A program made the translations under genes and the position numbers. The notes under the pieces were generated by a model. It made no database searches, was not told the origin of the DNA, and was given only the letters and a program-made list of their open reading frames with translations. Positions 34,162 through 44,953 of a DNA stretch of 64,000 nt are shown here, one piece after another. Origin of the DNA: Thinopyrum elongatum (lineage: Eukaryota > Streptophyta > Magnoliopsida > Poales > Poaceae); assembly GCA_011799875.1 (NCBI GenBank), contig CM022299.1, forward strand, positions 34,988,755-35,052,754. Reading direction: 5' to 3'. Within the stretch, counting starts at the first letter, position 1, and each line of letters starts with the position of its first letter.

Positions 34162-35655
34162 TGTAAGTGCATCTAGTGCCCCATAGATATTTTGGTGTAT
34201 TGAAGACTTATAGGTTAAGGGACTAATGTGTTTGTGAGTGTACACAGGTTCTATAAGTCAATGAGGAGTTTGATATTTATGAAGAAAGTCGACCCCTAAA
34301 AATGAATGTCTTCAGTTGAAGACTTTGGTTTTCTTGAAGACTTTGAAAATGAGGAAATTGGTGTGACCTTGAAGACTTGATATTGATGCGAGGATTATGA
34401 AGCGTGAAGACTTTTGTTTTCATAGTTTTGTTTTCCCTTTCTTGAGTCATAGGAAGCACCGTACTGTTAAAGGGGGTCGAGGTAAAACTAAGGAAAAGTT
34501 TCCAAGTGATGCTCAACTCAAATCCTACACCTACCAATCCTTTCGAGTGAAGCCATTGGAAATCTCATACAGTTCAGTCAAGTTCTTCAGTGACAGAGAT
34601 GAAGTTCTTCTGTTCTCTGAGGAATTTGTTCTGACTCAGGAGTTAGGAATTTGCCAGTGTGGATTGCCTACAAGTGAGGAACATGGTAGCCCTGAGGAAT
34701 TTGAGAGCTCAAATTTCCGACCGTTGCTGTGCTATGCGCCAGCTGTCCAAAATATCCTATCCACCTAACGGTCATATCATTGAAGGGCATTTATGTCTTA
34801 TCATGTCGGGCTGCTCCCCGGCTATAAATAGCCTCCCCCTACAACCACTAGCTGGTTGGCTGCTCTGAGAGAAACTGACACTTGTCATTTAGAGCATCCC
34901 ACCCTCCGAGGACTTTGAGCGAAAATCATCAAGTGAGGAAAAACCCAAACCCAACACCTAAAACCCAAAGTGATTGAGCATCACTGAAGAAATTGTTCCT
35001 ATGTGGAACTGACGCTTGTTACCTTTGAGGACTGTGCATCCTCCATACGGTTAGGCGTCATGGTCTAGAGCATCCAAGAGGAATTGTGGATTGCCGAGTG
35101 ACCAAGTCTGTGAAGGTTTGGAAGTCACCTGTGAAGACTTACCACGAGTGATTGGGCGAGGTCTGTGTGACCTTAGCTCAAGGAGAATACGGTGAGGACT
35201 GTGTGTCCGGGACTGTGTGTCCTCAGGTTTAAACACCCAGCCGCTCCAACCAGACGTACAACTGTCACAGCAGTTGGAACTGGTCTACCAAATCATTGTC
35301 TTAACCGAGCTACTGGTTCTATTTCCTCAACCCTTTCATTTCCTCTATCTTGTGTTATTGTTCATGATCATTACTATTTGAATACTTTGACTGAAGACTT
35401 TCTCTATTTCCTCAATCCTATTTCTTCAGTCATCTTGTCTTCTGCCTGCTTATCATGTTTACACGCTACCTGTGCTCTGTTTTGTTTCATTTCATCATGA
35501 TGACTATGCTACTGCTTTATTATCCATGTACCTGAGTACTTATTCCGCTACTTGTAGTTCGTTGCTTAGGAAATTCCTCAAGTAGTATTTCCTCAGCGAC
35601 GAATTCATAAAAATCGCCTATTCACCCCCCCTCTAGTCGATATAACGCAGTTTCA
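34162..35655 (+). repeat. Complete 3' LTR of SIRE A
   Basis: 1494 bp, TGTAAGTGCATC...GCAGTTTCA, preceded by a polypurine tract and followed by the TSD AGTTC. A TATA-like CTATAAATAG is at 34822-34831. The last ~80 bp contain the conserved TATTCACCCCCCCTCTAG block also seen in the B LTR. Confidence 0.93.
34822..34831 (+). promoter_or_regulatory. Predicted TATA box of SIRE A 3' LTR
   Basis: CTATAAATAG, ~830 bp before the LTR end, matched by the inverted copy at 29578. Activity unknown. Confidence 0.45.
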
Positions 35656-35660
35656 AGTTC

Positions 35661-36020
35661 ATCCTCGGTCATATTTTCATAGTGCTCGGCGAAGCCCTGC
35701 GGAGATAGTTGCATCACCACCGTCACCACGCGGTCGTGCAGCCGGAACTCATCTACTACTTCGCCCGTCTTGCTGGATCAAGAAGGCGAGGACGTCATCA
35801 AGCTGAACGTGTGTTGAACGCGGAGGTGCCATACGTTCGGTACTTGATCGGGCGGATCATGAAGGTGTACGACTACATCAACAACGTTGATAAACGCTTC
35901 TGCTAAACGGTCTACGAGGGTATGTAGACACACTCTCGCGTCTCGTAGCTATGCATCTCCATGGATAGATCTTGCGTGTGCGTAGATTTTTTTTTGTTTT
36001 CCATGCAACGTTTCCCAACA
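35661..36020 (+). repeat. Copia 3' LTR, right part
   Basis: Continues the LTR interrupted at 15432, from ATCCTCGGTC to CCCAACA, matching 7920-8281. Without the insertion and one TSD the LTR is ~1727 bp. Confidence 0.92.
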
Positions 36021-36831
36021 TGTACTAGTAGCTATGTGTTTGATCTATCTCCCTCGTGTTCTCAATTTGGCACGATCTTGATGTACTGCGAGCTTTGTTA
36101 TTATATTCGAATCTTATGGTGTTCTTCCCCCTCTACCTTCTTGTGATGAATTGATTCTTGCTCTTTGAGGTTTCGTTATGTTGGATTGAGTATTGTATAT
36201 GAGAACACTTGATGTATGTCTTGCGATGGGATCTGTGGTGACAATGGGATGTTCTATTGATTCACTTGATGTATGTTTTGGCACTCAACTCGCAGATTCC
36301 CGAGGTGACATTGGGGTAATCTATGCATAGGGGTTGATGCATGTTTTCGTCCTACGTTCTCCGATAGAAACTTTGGAGTGATTCTTTGTTGCACGTTGAG
36401 GGATTGTTATATGATCCAATTATGTTATCATTGTTGAGAGAATTTGCACTAGTGAAAGTATGAACCCTAGGCCTTGTTTCCAAGCATTGCAATACCATTT
36501 TTGCTCACTTTTGTTACTAGTTACCTTGTTGTTGTTATATTTTCAGATTACCAAAACCTATATCTACTATCCATATTACACTTGTAGCACCATCTCTTCG
36601 CCGAACTAGTGCACCTATACAATTTACCATTGTATTGGGTGTGCTGGGGACACAAGAGACTCTTTGTTATTTGGTTGCAGGGTTGTTTGAGAGAGACCAT
36701 CTTCATCCTACGCCTCCCACGGATTGAGAAACCTTAGGTCATCCACTTGAGGGAAAATTGCTACTGTCCTACAAAACTCTGCACTTGGAGGCCCAACAAG
36801 AGTCTACAAGAAGGTTGCATAGTAGACATCA
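36021..36831 (+). repeat. 3' part of family X LTR (probable 3' LTR of X)
   Basis: Corresponds to offset ~540 to the end of the intact X LTR at 40060-41716, ending AGTAGACATCA. It starts exactly where the copia LTR ends, so the copia element probably inserted into this LTR. No gene. Confidence 0.75.
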
Positions 36832-38208
36832 CTTGTGCATATTGCATTTACAATTATCAACTCTCAAAATGATATAAGTGAAGTATGAGAGTGCAACTAT
36901 TTCTTTAAAATATAACCACCGACGTGCTCTAAAAGATATAAGTGAAGTAGTAGAGCAACTTCCTAGCTCAAAAGATATAAGTCAAGCACATAGAGTATTC
37001 TAAAAAATCACAAATAATGTGTGTCCCTCTCAAAAAGGTGTGTCCAGCAAAGATGATTGTGGCAAACTAAAAAGAAAACAAAGAAAAGACTCATATAATA
37101 CACGATGCTCAAAGCAAAACTCATATCATTTGATGAATAAAAATATAGCTCCAAGTAATTTATCGATGGTTGCTAGAAGAAAGAGGGGATGTCATCTGGG
37201 GCATCCCTAAGCTTAGATGCTTGGGTGTCCTTGGATATTACCTTGGGGTGGCTTGGATTTCCCCAAGCTAAGGATCTTGCCACTCCTTATTCCTTCATCC
37301 ATCACGATCTCACTCAAAACTTAAAAACTTCAGCACACAAAACTAAACAGAAAACTCGTGAGATCCATTAGTATAATAAGCAAATCACCACTTTAGGTAC
37401 TATTGTAAACTCATTCATATTTTACTATTGCATAATACCAACTGTATTCTAACTTCACCATGACTTATACTCCCCGATACAACCCATAGATTCATTAAAA
37501 CAAGCAAACAATGCAACAAAAACAAAATATGTCAAAAACATAATAGTCTGTAATGATTCAAACAATGACCATACTTCTAAAACTCTAACAATTCTAAAAC
37601 ATTAGGACAACGTGGGTAATTTGTATATCAATCATGTGTAAAAATGCCAGAAAATTAGCATGCTCCAATGATTTTTAGATTTTTTTGGACTAAGTGTGAT
37701 AGTTTCTATTTTTCACAGAATCAAAGCAACTATCAAGCAAATCATCCCAAAGGCTTTACTTGGAACAAACACTAATTAAAACACAAAAACACAACCATAA
37801 CAATAGCATAATTGTGTGCAAACCAAAAAACAGGAAGTAAACAAGAAAAATAAAGATAACTATTGGCTTGCCTCCCAACAAACGCTATTGTTTTATGCCT
37901 CTAGCTAGGCGTAATGCATAGTTTCAAGTGTTATCATCCTTAGTTTTTGCATCACTGGGCACGGGTTCATCGGGAGGCTTTTCAAAAATAATGGGGAACA
38001 CATCATTAACCATGATTTTAGCGTTATCAAAGCAACCTTCCTCAAACCCTTGTTGGTTTCCCTTTACTATCCAAGAATATTGTTGATTAATACCATTGAA
38101 AATTTGTTGGATAATATGTATAGGAGGAACTTATTTTTTAGTATTTTCATCAAAGGAATGATTATCACGAAACAAGTGCCTCAATAAATAATCTTCTTCA
38201 TACAAAAT

Positions 38209-38467
38209 TTAATCTATGATTGGATGTCCATGGTTCATATTATATAAATCAAAGATCTCTCTAGCCTCACATACTATATAGTCAAATTCATTCATAAGGA
38301 TGAGAGTAGCTATCTTCTTAGCCTTAGGGTTGTTGATAACAGGTAACTCATAGAACAACCTATGCAAAGTGGGGTGAGTACGCATAAATTTTCTTTCAAG
38401 TTTAAGAACAAGCAATGAAATAGCTTCGGTGTAACTCTTGGTTCTTTTTAGAATAGGAATATCATTA
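38209..38467 (-). pseudogene. ORF fragment of Athila-like element W
   Basis: The minus-strand frame reads NDIPILKRTKSYTEAISLL...NMNHGHPIID and a stop at 38209. It is cut at its upstream end by the solo LTR at 38468. When that LTR and one TSD are ignored, the frame continues into 39991-40059. The family is a known-looking hypothetical ORF of Triticeae Athila-like elements, and I know of no function. It contains no zinc knuckle or protease motif. Confidence 0.5.
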
Positions 38468-39985
38468 TGATACGTCTCCAACGTATCTATAATTTTTGAT
38501 CGTTCCATGCTATTATATTATCTGTTTTGGATGTTTTATATGCATTAATATGCTATCTTATATTATTTTTGGGACTAACTTATTAACCTAGAGCCTAGTG
38601 CCAGTTTCTTCTTTTTTCCTTGTTTTTAAGTTTTACAGAAAAGGAATACCAAACGGAGTCCAAATGGAATAAAACTTTCACGATGATTTTTCTTGGACCA
38701 GAAGACACACGTAGGACTTGGAGAGGAAGGCGGAAGAGTCCCAAGGACTCCACAAGCCCTCAGGGTGCACCCTAGGGGGGGCGTCCCCTGGCTTGTGGGA
38801 TCCATGGGAGTCCTCCAACCCTAATCTTTGGCCTATAAATTCAGAAATATTCCCAAACAACCGAAAGCGTCCACCAAAATACTTTTCCGCCGCCGTAACC
38901 TTTTGTACCCGTGAGATCCCATCTTGGGGCCTTTTCTGCACCCTGTCGGAGGGGGATTCGATCACGGAGGGCTTCTACATCAACTCTATTGCCCTTCCGA
39001 TGAAGCGTGATTAGTTTACCACGGACCTACGGGTCCATAGCTAGTAGCTAGATGGCTTCTTCTCTCTCTTTGATCATCAATACCATGTTCTCCTCGATGT
39101 TCTTGGAGATCTATCCGATATAATATTCTTTTGCGGTGTGTTTGTCGAGATCCAATGAATTGTAGATTTATGATCAGTTTATCTATGAATATTATTTGAA
39201 TCTTCTCTGAATTCTTATATGCATGATTTGATATCTTTGTATTTCTCTTTGAGCAATCTTGCGGTGTCCTCACCCAGTGACAAAGTAGGGGTAGCGAGGC
39301 ACGTATTGTATTGTTGCCATCAAGGGTAAAAAGATGGGGTTTTCATCATATTGCTTGAGTTTATCCCTCTATATCATGTCATCTTACTTAAGGCGTTACT
39401 CCGTTCTTATGAACTTAATATTCTAGATGCGTGCTGGATAGCAGTCGATGTGTGGAGTAATAGTAGTAGATGCAGGCAGGAGTTGGTCTACTTGACACGC
39501 ACGTGGTGCCTATATTCATAATCATTGCCTTGGATATCATCATAACTTTGCGCTTTTCTATCAATTGCTCGACAGTAATTTGTTCACCCACCGTATTATT
39601 TTCCTTCAAGAGAGAAGCCTCTAGTGAAACCTATGGCCCCCGGGTCTATTTTCCATCATATATTTTCAGATCTATAAACCAAAAAACCCAAAAATACCTT
39701 GCTGCAATTTATTTGTTTTTTACTTTGTTTTATGTTTTAGTAAGCTTTTATATCTATCTCTATCAGATATCACCTTTGCAAGTGACCGTGAAGGGTTTGA
39801 CAACCCCTTTATCACGTTGGGTGCAAGTGTTTGATTATTTGTGCAGGTGCATAGATTGGAGACTTGCGTGTATCTCCTACTGGATTGATACCTTGGTTCT
39901 TAACTGAGGGAAATACTTATCTCTACTTTGCTGCATCACCCTTTCCTCTTCAAGGGAAAAACCAACGCAAGCTCAAGAAGTAGCA
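38468..39985 (+). mobile_element. Solo LTR of family W (1518 bp)
   Basis: TGATACGTCTCC...AAGTAGCA with TSD CATTA (38463-38467 and 39986-39990). It matches the W LTR at 42011-43518 in the opposite orientation. A TATA-like CTATAAAT is at 38833-38840. No internal region, so it is the product of LTR-LTR recombination. Confidence 0.9.
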
Positions 39986-40059
39986 CATTAGAAGCCAATG
40001 TCCCCGTGCAATGAAAGAATTCTTGGATGGAACTTTTACCTATAATGTTCCCATGTCCC

Positions 40060-41716
40060 TGATACGTCTCCAACATATCTATAATTTATGAAATATTCAT
40101 GCCATGTTTACAACAATTTTATATGGTTTTGGTATGATTTGGATGGAACTAACCCAGACTGACGCTGTTTTCAGCAGAACTACCGTGGTGTTGTTTTTTG
40201 TGCAGAAATAAAAGTTCTCCAAATGCAACGAAACTTTTTGACAATTTTTTTGGAACAAAAGAGGCACTAAAACCTTCATGGGAGGGCCAGAAGACCCACG
40301 AGGAGGGCACAACCTACCAGGGCATGCCAGAGGGGCTTGGCTTGCCCCGGTAGGTTGTGCTCATGTCGAGGCTCATCTTTGCGTGATTCCAACGCTGAAA
40401 AATCCTATAAATAGAGAAACCATCAGAAATAACCCTAGATCGGAAGTTCCGCCGCCGCAAGCCTCTGTAGCCACGAAACACCAATCTAGACCCTGTTCCG
40501 GCACCCTGTCGGAGGGGTAAATCATCACCGGTGGCCATCTTCATCATCCCGGCGGCCACCATGATGAGGAGGGAGTAGTCCACCCTCGGGGCTCAGGGTT
40601 TGTACCAGTAGCTATGTGTTTAATCTCTCTCTCTCTCTCTCATGTTCTTGAGTTGGCACGATCTTGATGTATCGCGAGCTTTGTTAATATAGTTGGATCA
40701 TATGGTGTTTTCCCCTTTCTATCTTGTTGTGAATTGAGTTTTCCCTTTGAGATTTCGTTTTATCGGGTTGAATAATTTTATGGATTTGAGAGCACTTGAT
40801 ATATGTCTTGCGCGCATATGAATACCCGTGGTGACAATGGGGTATTATATTGATTCACTTCCTATATGTTTTGGCACTCAACTCGCGGATTCCCAAGGTG
40901 ACATTGGGATAATCTATGCATAGGGGTTGATGCACGGTTTCGTCCTTGTTTCTCTAGTAGAAATCTTGGGGCACTCTTTGAGGTTCTTTGTGTTGGATCG
41001 AGTATTATGAATCTAAAATTGTTTGATGCGTATCGTATAATTGACTCATGGATACTTGTGGTGACATTGGAGTATCTAGATGACATTAGAGTTGGTTGAT
41101 GCGTATCATATGGTGTTATTTTAGTACGAATGGAAAGAATAACTTTGCGTTATATTAGTACGAACTCTTGAATAGATCGAACGGAAAGAATAACTTTAAG
41201 GTGGTTTCGTACCCTATAAACAATTTCTTCTTATGTTCTCCGCTAGATAAAAACTTTGGAGTGATTCTTCATCACACGTTGAGGGATGGTTATATGATCC
41301 AATTAGATTAGCATTGTTGCGAGATTGCACTAGCGAAAGTACGGACCCTAGGCCTCATTTTCAAGCATTGCAATACCGTTTGTGCTCCGTTTTATCAATT
41401 GCTACCTTGCTGTTTTTTTATTGTTCCTATTACAAAAATCAATATCTACTATCATTACTACACTTGTATCACCATCTCTTTGCCGAACTAGTGCACCTAT
41501 ACAAATTACCATTGTATTTGGTGTGTTGGGGACACAAGAGACTTTTTGTTATTTGGTTGCAGGGTTGTTTGAGAGAGACCATCTTCATCCTACACCTCCC
41601 ACGGATTGATAAACCTTAGGTCATCCACTTGAGGGAAAGTTGCTACTGTCCTACAAAACTCTGCGCTTGGAGGCCCAACACGAGTCTACAAGAACAAGTT
41701 GTGTAGTAGACATCAG
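40060..41716 (+). mobile_element. Solo LTR of family X (1657 bp)
   Basis: TGATACGTCTCC...GTAGACATCA with TSD GTCCC (40055-40059 and 41717-41721). It is the only complete X LTR in the window and defines the family ends. A TATA-like CTATAAATAG is at 40405-40414 and a CT microsatellite near 40625. Confidence 0.92.
40405..40414 (+). promoter_or_regulatory. Predicted TATA box of X solo LTR
   Basis: CTATAAATAG, repeated at 56122-56131 in another X LTR, ~345 bp from the LTR start. Promoter function is inferred. Confidence 0.4.
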
Positions 41717-41980
41717 TCCCGCAACAAAAAATTTAGAATCCAAATTTTGGGGAATTTCAACTCTAGGGATGTTACCATCCCCTTTCTCGATAACAAACTC
41801 AGACATGGTAGCAACTTCAAGCAAGCAAACAAGCAAAAAGAGCGAACGGAAAATATTTTTTTGTTTTTGTGAAAACGTTTTAGAAGTGGGGGAGATGAAA
41901 ATGATAGGCAAATGGCAAATGAAAGTAAATGCAAGGAGATGAAAGTTTATGCGATGGTACTTGATAGGTGTTGGTGATGT

Positions 41981-41999
41981 CTTCCCGGCAATGGCGCCA
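41981..41999 (-). other. Primer-binding site of element W
   Basis: Minus strand TGGCGCCATTGCCGGGAAG, 11 bp after the LTR end. It is a variant of the Athila-type PBS seen in element X. Confidence 0.8.
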
Positions 42000-42010
42000 C
42001 AAATTCTTCC

Positions 42011-43518
42011 TGCTACTTGTGAGCTGCGTTGGGTTTTTTCCGAAGAGGAGAGGATGATGCAGTATAGTAGAGATAAGTATTTCCCTTAGTTAAGAACCAA
42101 GGTTATCAATCTAGTAGGAGAACCACGCGATACCTCGTGAACAACACCTACACACAAAATAACAAATACTTGCACCCAACGCAAACAAGGGGTTGTCAAT
42201 CCCTTGGCGGTTAATTGCAAGGATCAAATCTCGTAGTGATACATAGATAAAAAAACACATACGTTTTTGGATTTTAATATATGATAAAGATAGACCCGGG
42301 GCCATAGTTTTCACTAGAGGCTTCTCTCTCGAACAAAAAGCATACGGTGGGTAAACAAATTACAGTTGGGCAATTGATAGAAAAGCGAATAATTATGATG
42401 ATATCCATGGCAATGATCATGTATATAGGCATCACGTACGAGAAACTAGACCGACTCCTTCCTGCATCTACTACTATTACTCTACACATCGACCGCTATC
42501 CAGCATGCATCTAGAGAATTAAGTACATAAAGAATGGAGTACCGCCTTAAGCAAGATGACCTTATGTAGACAAAGTAAATCAAATCAATATGAATAAACC
42601 CCATTGTTTTATCCTTAATGGAAACGATACAAATACGTGTCATGTCCCTTTCTGTCATTGGGATTGAGCACCACAAGATCGAACCCATCAGAAAGCACCT
42701 CTCCCATTGCAAGATAAATCAATCTAGTTAGCCAAACCAAACGAATATATCGGCAAGAAATTCAAAGCTATAACAATCATGCATAAAAGAGTTCAGAGAA
42801 AACTCAAATAATATTCATAGAGAATCTGATCATAAACCCACAATTCATTGGATCCCAACAAACACACCGCAAAAGAGGATTACATCGTATAGATCTCCAA
42901 GAACATCGAGGAGAACATTGTATTGAAGATCAAACAGAGAGAAGAAGCCATCTAGCTTCTAGCTATGGACCCGTAGGTCTATGGCAAACTACTCACACAT
43001 CATCGGAGGGCCAACAAAGTTGATGTAGAAGCCCTCCATGATCGATTCCCCCTCCGGCAGAGTACCTCCACATGGGATCTCACAAGAACAGAAGCTTGCG
43101 ATGGCGGAAAAAGTATTTTGGGTGGCTCTGTGTTGGTTTCCCGATTTTAGAGAATTTATAGAGTTAGAATTAGGTCAAACGGAGGAACGAGGGGCCCATG
43201 AGGCACATGTGCGTGCCTACCCCCTGGGCACTCCCATGTGGCTTGTGGCCCACTCCTTCGCCTTCTGGCCTCCCCCCGAAGCTTCTAGGGTCTCTTACGT
43301 CCAGAAAAAAATAGTCAAAAAGTTTCGTGGCATTTGGACTTTGTCTGGTACTGATATCCTGGAAAACGAAAAACAGGCAAAAAACAACAACTGGCACTTG
43401 GCACTAAGTTAATAGGTTAGTCCCAAAAAATGATATATAATTGCATATAAAACATCCAAGATTGATACTATAATAGCATGAAACAATAAAAAATTATAGA
43501 TACGTTGGAGACGTATCA
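42011..43518 (-). repeat. 5' LTR of element W
   Basis: Minus strand TGATACGTCTCC...CAAGTAGCA, 1508 bp, followed by the primer-binding site. Small ORFs within it on either strand are not genes. Confidence 0.9.
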
Positions 43519-43919
43519 AGCAGCGCGTGTTTCTGGCAGCTAGCATGAGCGCCCATAGTTCATTCCGAGTACCCGTAAAAGTGGAAAGCTACAACACAGT
43601 TCATTCATTGTTTTGAAATGGCAGGATTCCTGCATTCATTAAGAAAAAAAGAGTTGCTCTATTAATTAGGGAAAATAGAGCAAAAACCAGATTGCGAGTT
43701 AATTATGGAAAACCGGGTGAAAAACCGTCAGAACTGCTGAGCGGCACACACAAGGTACCCCATGCACACCCCTCCAAAGAGGGCCTCGCCGGGACAACAT
43801 GCATGCGTCATTGTCATCACTCCTCCCCAAGAGGAATCATCACCATCCCTAAACCATGAGCAAACGACTCCGACTTCGTCGTAGGCGATCGTCGATTCAA
43901 CCCACACTGTAGAGGCCGC
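43519..43919. other. Unassigned DNA between element W and the chromovirus
   Basis: About 400 bp that I cannot attribute to any element. It continues after the gypsy insertion at 54848-54881. On the minus strand 43919-43728 is open for ~60 codons (a TVWVEST... to ...VCAAQQF reading) and is followed by AT-rich, 3'-UTR-like sequence. It may be a gene fragment, the tail of a LINE, or part of a DNA transposon. No splice or domain evidence decides this. The last five bases (GCCGC) are the gypsy TSD. Confidence 0.35.
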
Positions 43920-44579
43920 TGTAACATCCCAATTTTCAATTTGGATGTTGATCATTAGGTCATCATACGCATTCATGCTCTTTGCATTTTTATTTGTTTC
44001 TATTTGGACATTTTGATCCTAGAGACCTTAAACAACTCAAGGACCATTTGAGAGAGTTGGAGGTTTTTCATAAAATCCATTTTTGAATTTTTCAAAATTG
44101 GTAAATTGGATCAAAGTGATTTTTATTTGAAATTATTTTTCCGATTATTTCAAAAATAAATAAAATAATGAGAGAAGATAATATGACTTCTTCAACCAGA
44201 GGAAATATTGGAAATTTTGTTTTAAATAAAAAATAAGGTTTATTCGAATTTTATTTGAGATTTATTCGAGTAAATTAGAGAAAAATATGCATTTTTAAAA
44301 ATTTCATTTTAGCCCAGAGAAATGTTCACGTTGTCCTAAATAATAGGAGAGGACCGTGAAAATGGTTTCTGGAATTTTAGGAGTTTTATTTTATTTTATT
44401 TTGATTTTTCTTCACGGCGAAATAAAAAAAACTCTTCGACCGACTGGGCCGAAGCCCAGCCGGCCCAAGCCCCCACCGCCTCCGTCTCCGAGCTCGGGAT
44501 AGAGTCCCGAGCGAGCACGCTGCCGCCGCCGCCTCGCTTTACCCCCTTCCCCAAGCCGGCCTCGCCCCCTCTTCCCCTC

Positions 44580-44587
44580 TTTATAAG
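44580..44587 (+). promoter_or_regulatory. Predicted TATA box of chromovirus LTR
   Basis: TTTATAAG just upstream of the GC-rich block. The same site is at 52844-52851 in the 3' LTR. Confidence 0.5.
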
Positions 44588-44931
44588 CCGCCCCGACCCC
44601 CCTCTCCTCCTCAAGTCGCCGCATCGCCGCCGCCGCCCCTCAGCAGCAGCAGCAGCAGTCAGCCGATGCCGCTCGCGCCGCAGCCGCCGCCTGCCGCCCC
44701 GCGCCCGCGCCTTCGCCGCTCGGCGCCGCGCCACCCCGCCCCGCCCCGCAGCTGCCGGAGCCGCGCCGCCCTCGCCGGAGTTCGTCGCCGCCGCCGCCGG
44801 GTTTTTTTTCGTGAACCGGTATAAACTGTTGAAAACCGCCTGTTTTTTTTTAGTTTCGTTTTTTTCGTTTTAGATTGGTTTATTTTTATTAGGTTAGATT
44901 AATTAGCGAACGTTTGTTCGTTAGAATCTTT

Positions 44932-44953
44932 TAACGAACGAATTCGTTCGTTA
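44932..44953 (+). other. 22-bp perfect palindrome in LTR leader
   Basis: TAACGAACGAA followed by its exact complement, conserved at 53209-53230 in the other LTR. It lies ~350 bp downstream of the TATA-like site, so it would be in the transcript leader. Confidence 0.6.

Larger units (their letters stand above)
15433..35655 (+). mobile_element. SIRE/Maximus-type copia element A, rearranged, 20.2 kb
   Basis: Inserted in the copia LTR with TSD AGTTC (15428-15432 and 35656-35660) and termini TGTAAGTGCATC...GCAGTTTCA. Contents in order: truncated 5' LTR (15433-15940), integrase-RT-RNase H (15939-22413) interrupted by a 4.0-kb solo LTR, an inverted 5' half of a second copy B (22414-30247), the post-pol long ORF (30248-33656), polypurine tracts and a complete 3' LTR (34162-35655). 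Gag and protease of A itself are missing. The most economical history is insertion of B in opposite orientation into A followed by internal deletions. A and B differ at several percent of positions in pol, so B is not a fresh inversion of A. Confidence 0.85.
36832..43518 (-). mobile_element. Athila-like gypsy element W, minus strand, 3' part outside
   Basis: Minus-strand order: LTR (43518-42011), primer-binding site (41999-41981), then internal DNA to 36832, where family X begins. It is interrupted by solo LTRs at 40060-41716 and 38468-39985. The internal spacer (36832-38200) is the minus-strand relative of the X spacer, including the CATCCCTAAGCTTAGATGC block. Only one small ORF is recognisable. 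Its second LTR would lie left of the X/copia nest, outside the window. Confidence 0.75.

Noticed and set aside
44396..44734. Arg/Gly/Ala-rich minus-strand ORFs in the chromovirus LTR
   Set aside because: They come from CCG repeats in the LTR leader and recur in the other LTR (52654-52890).
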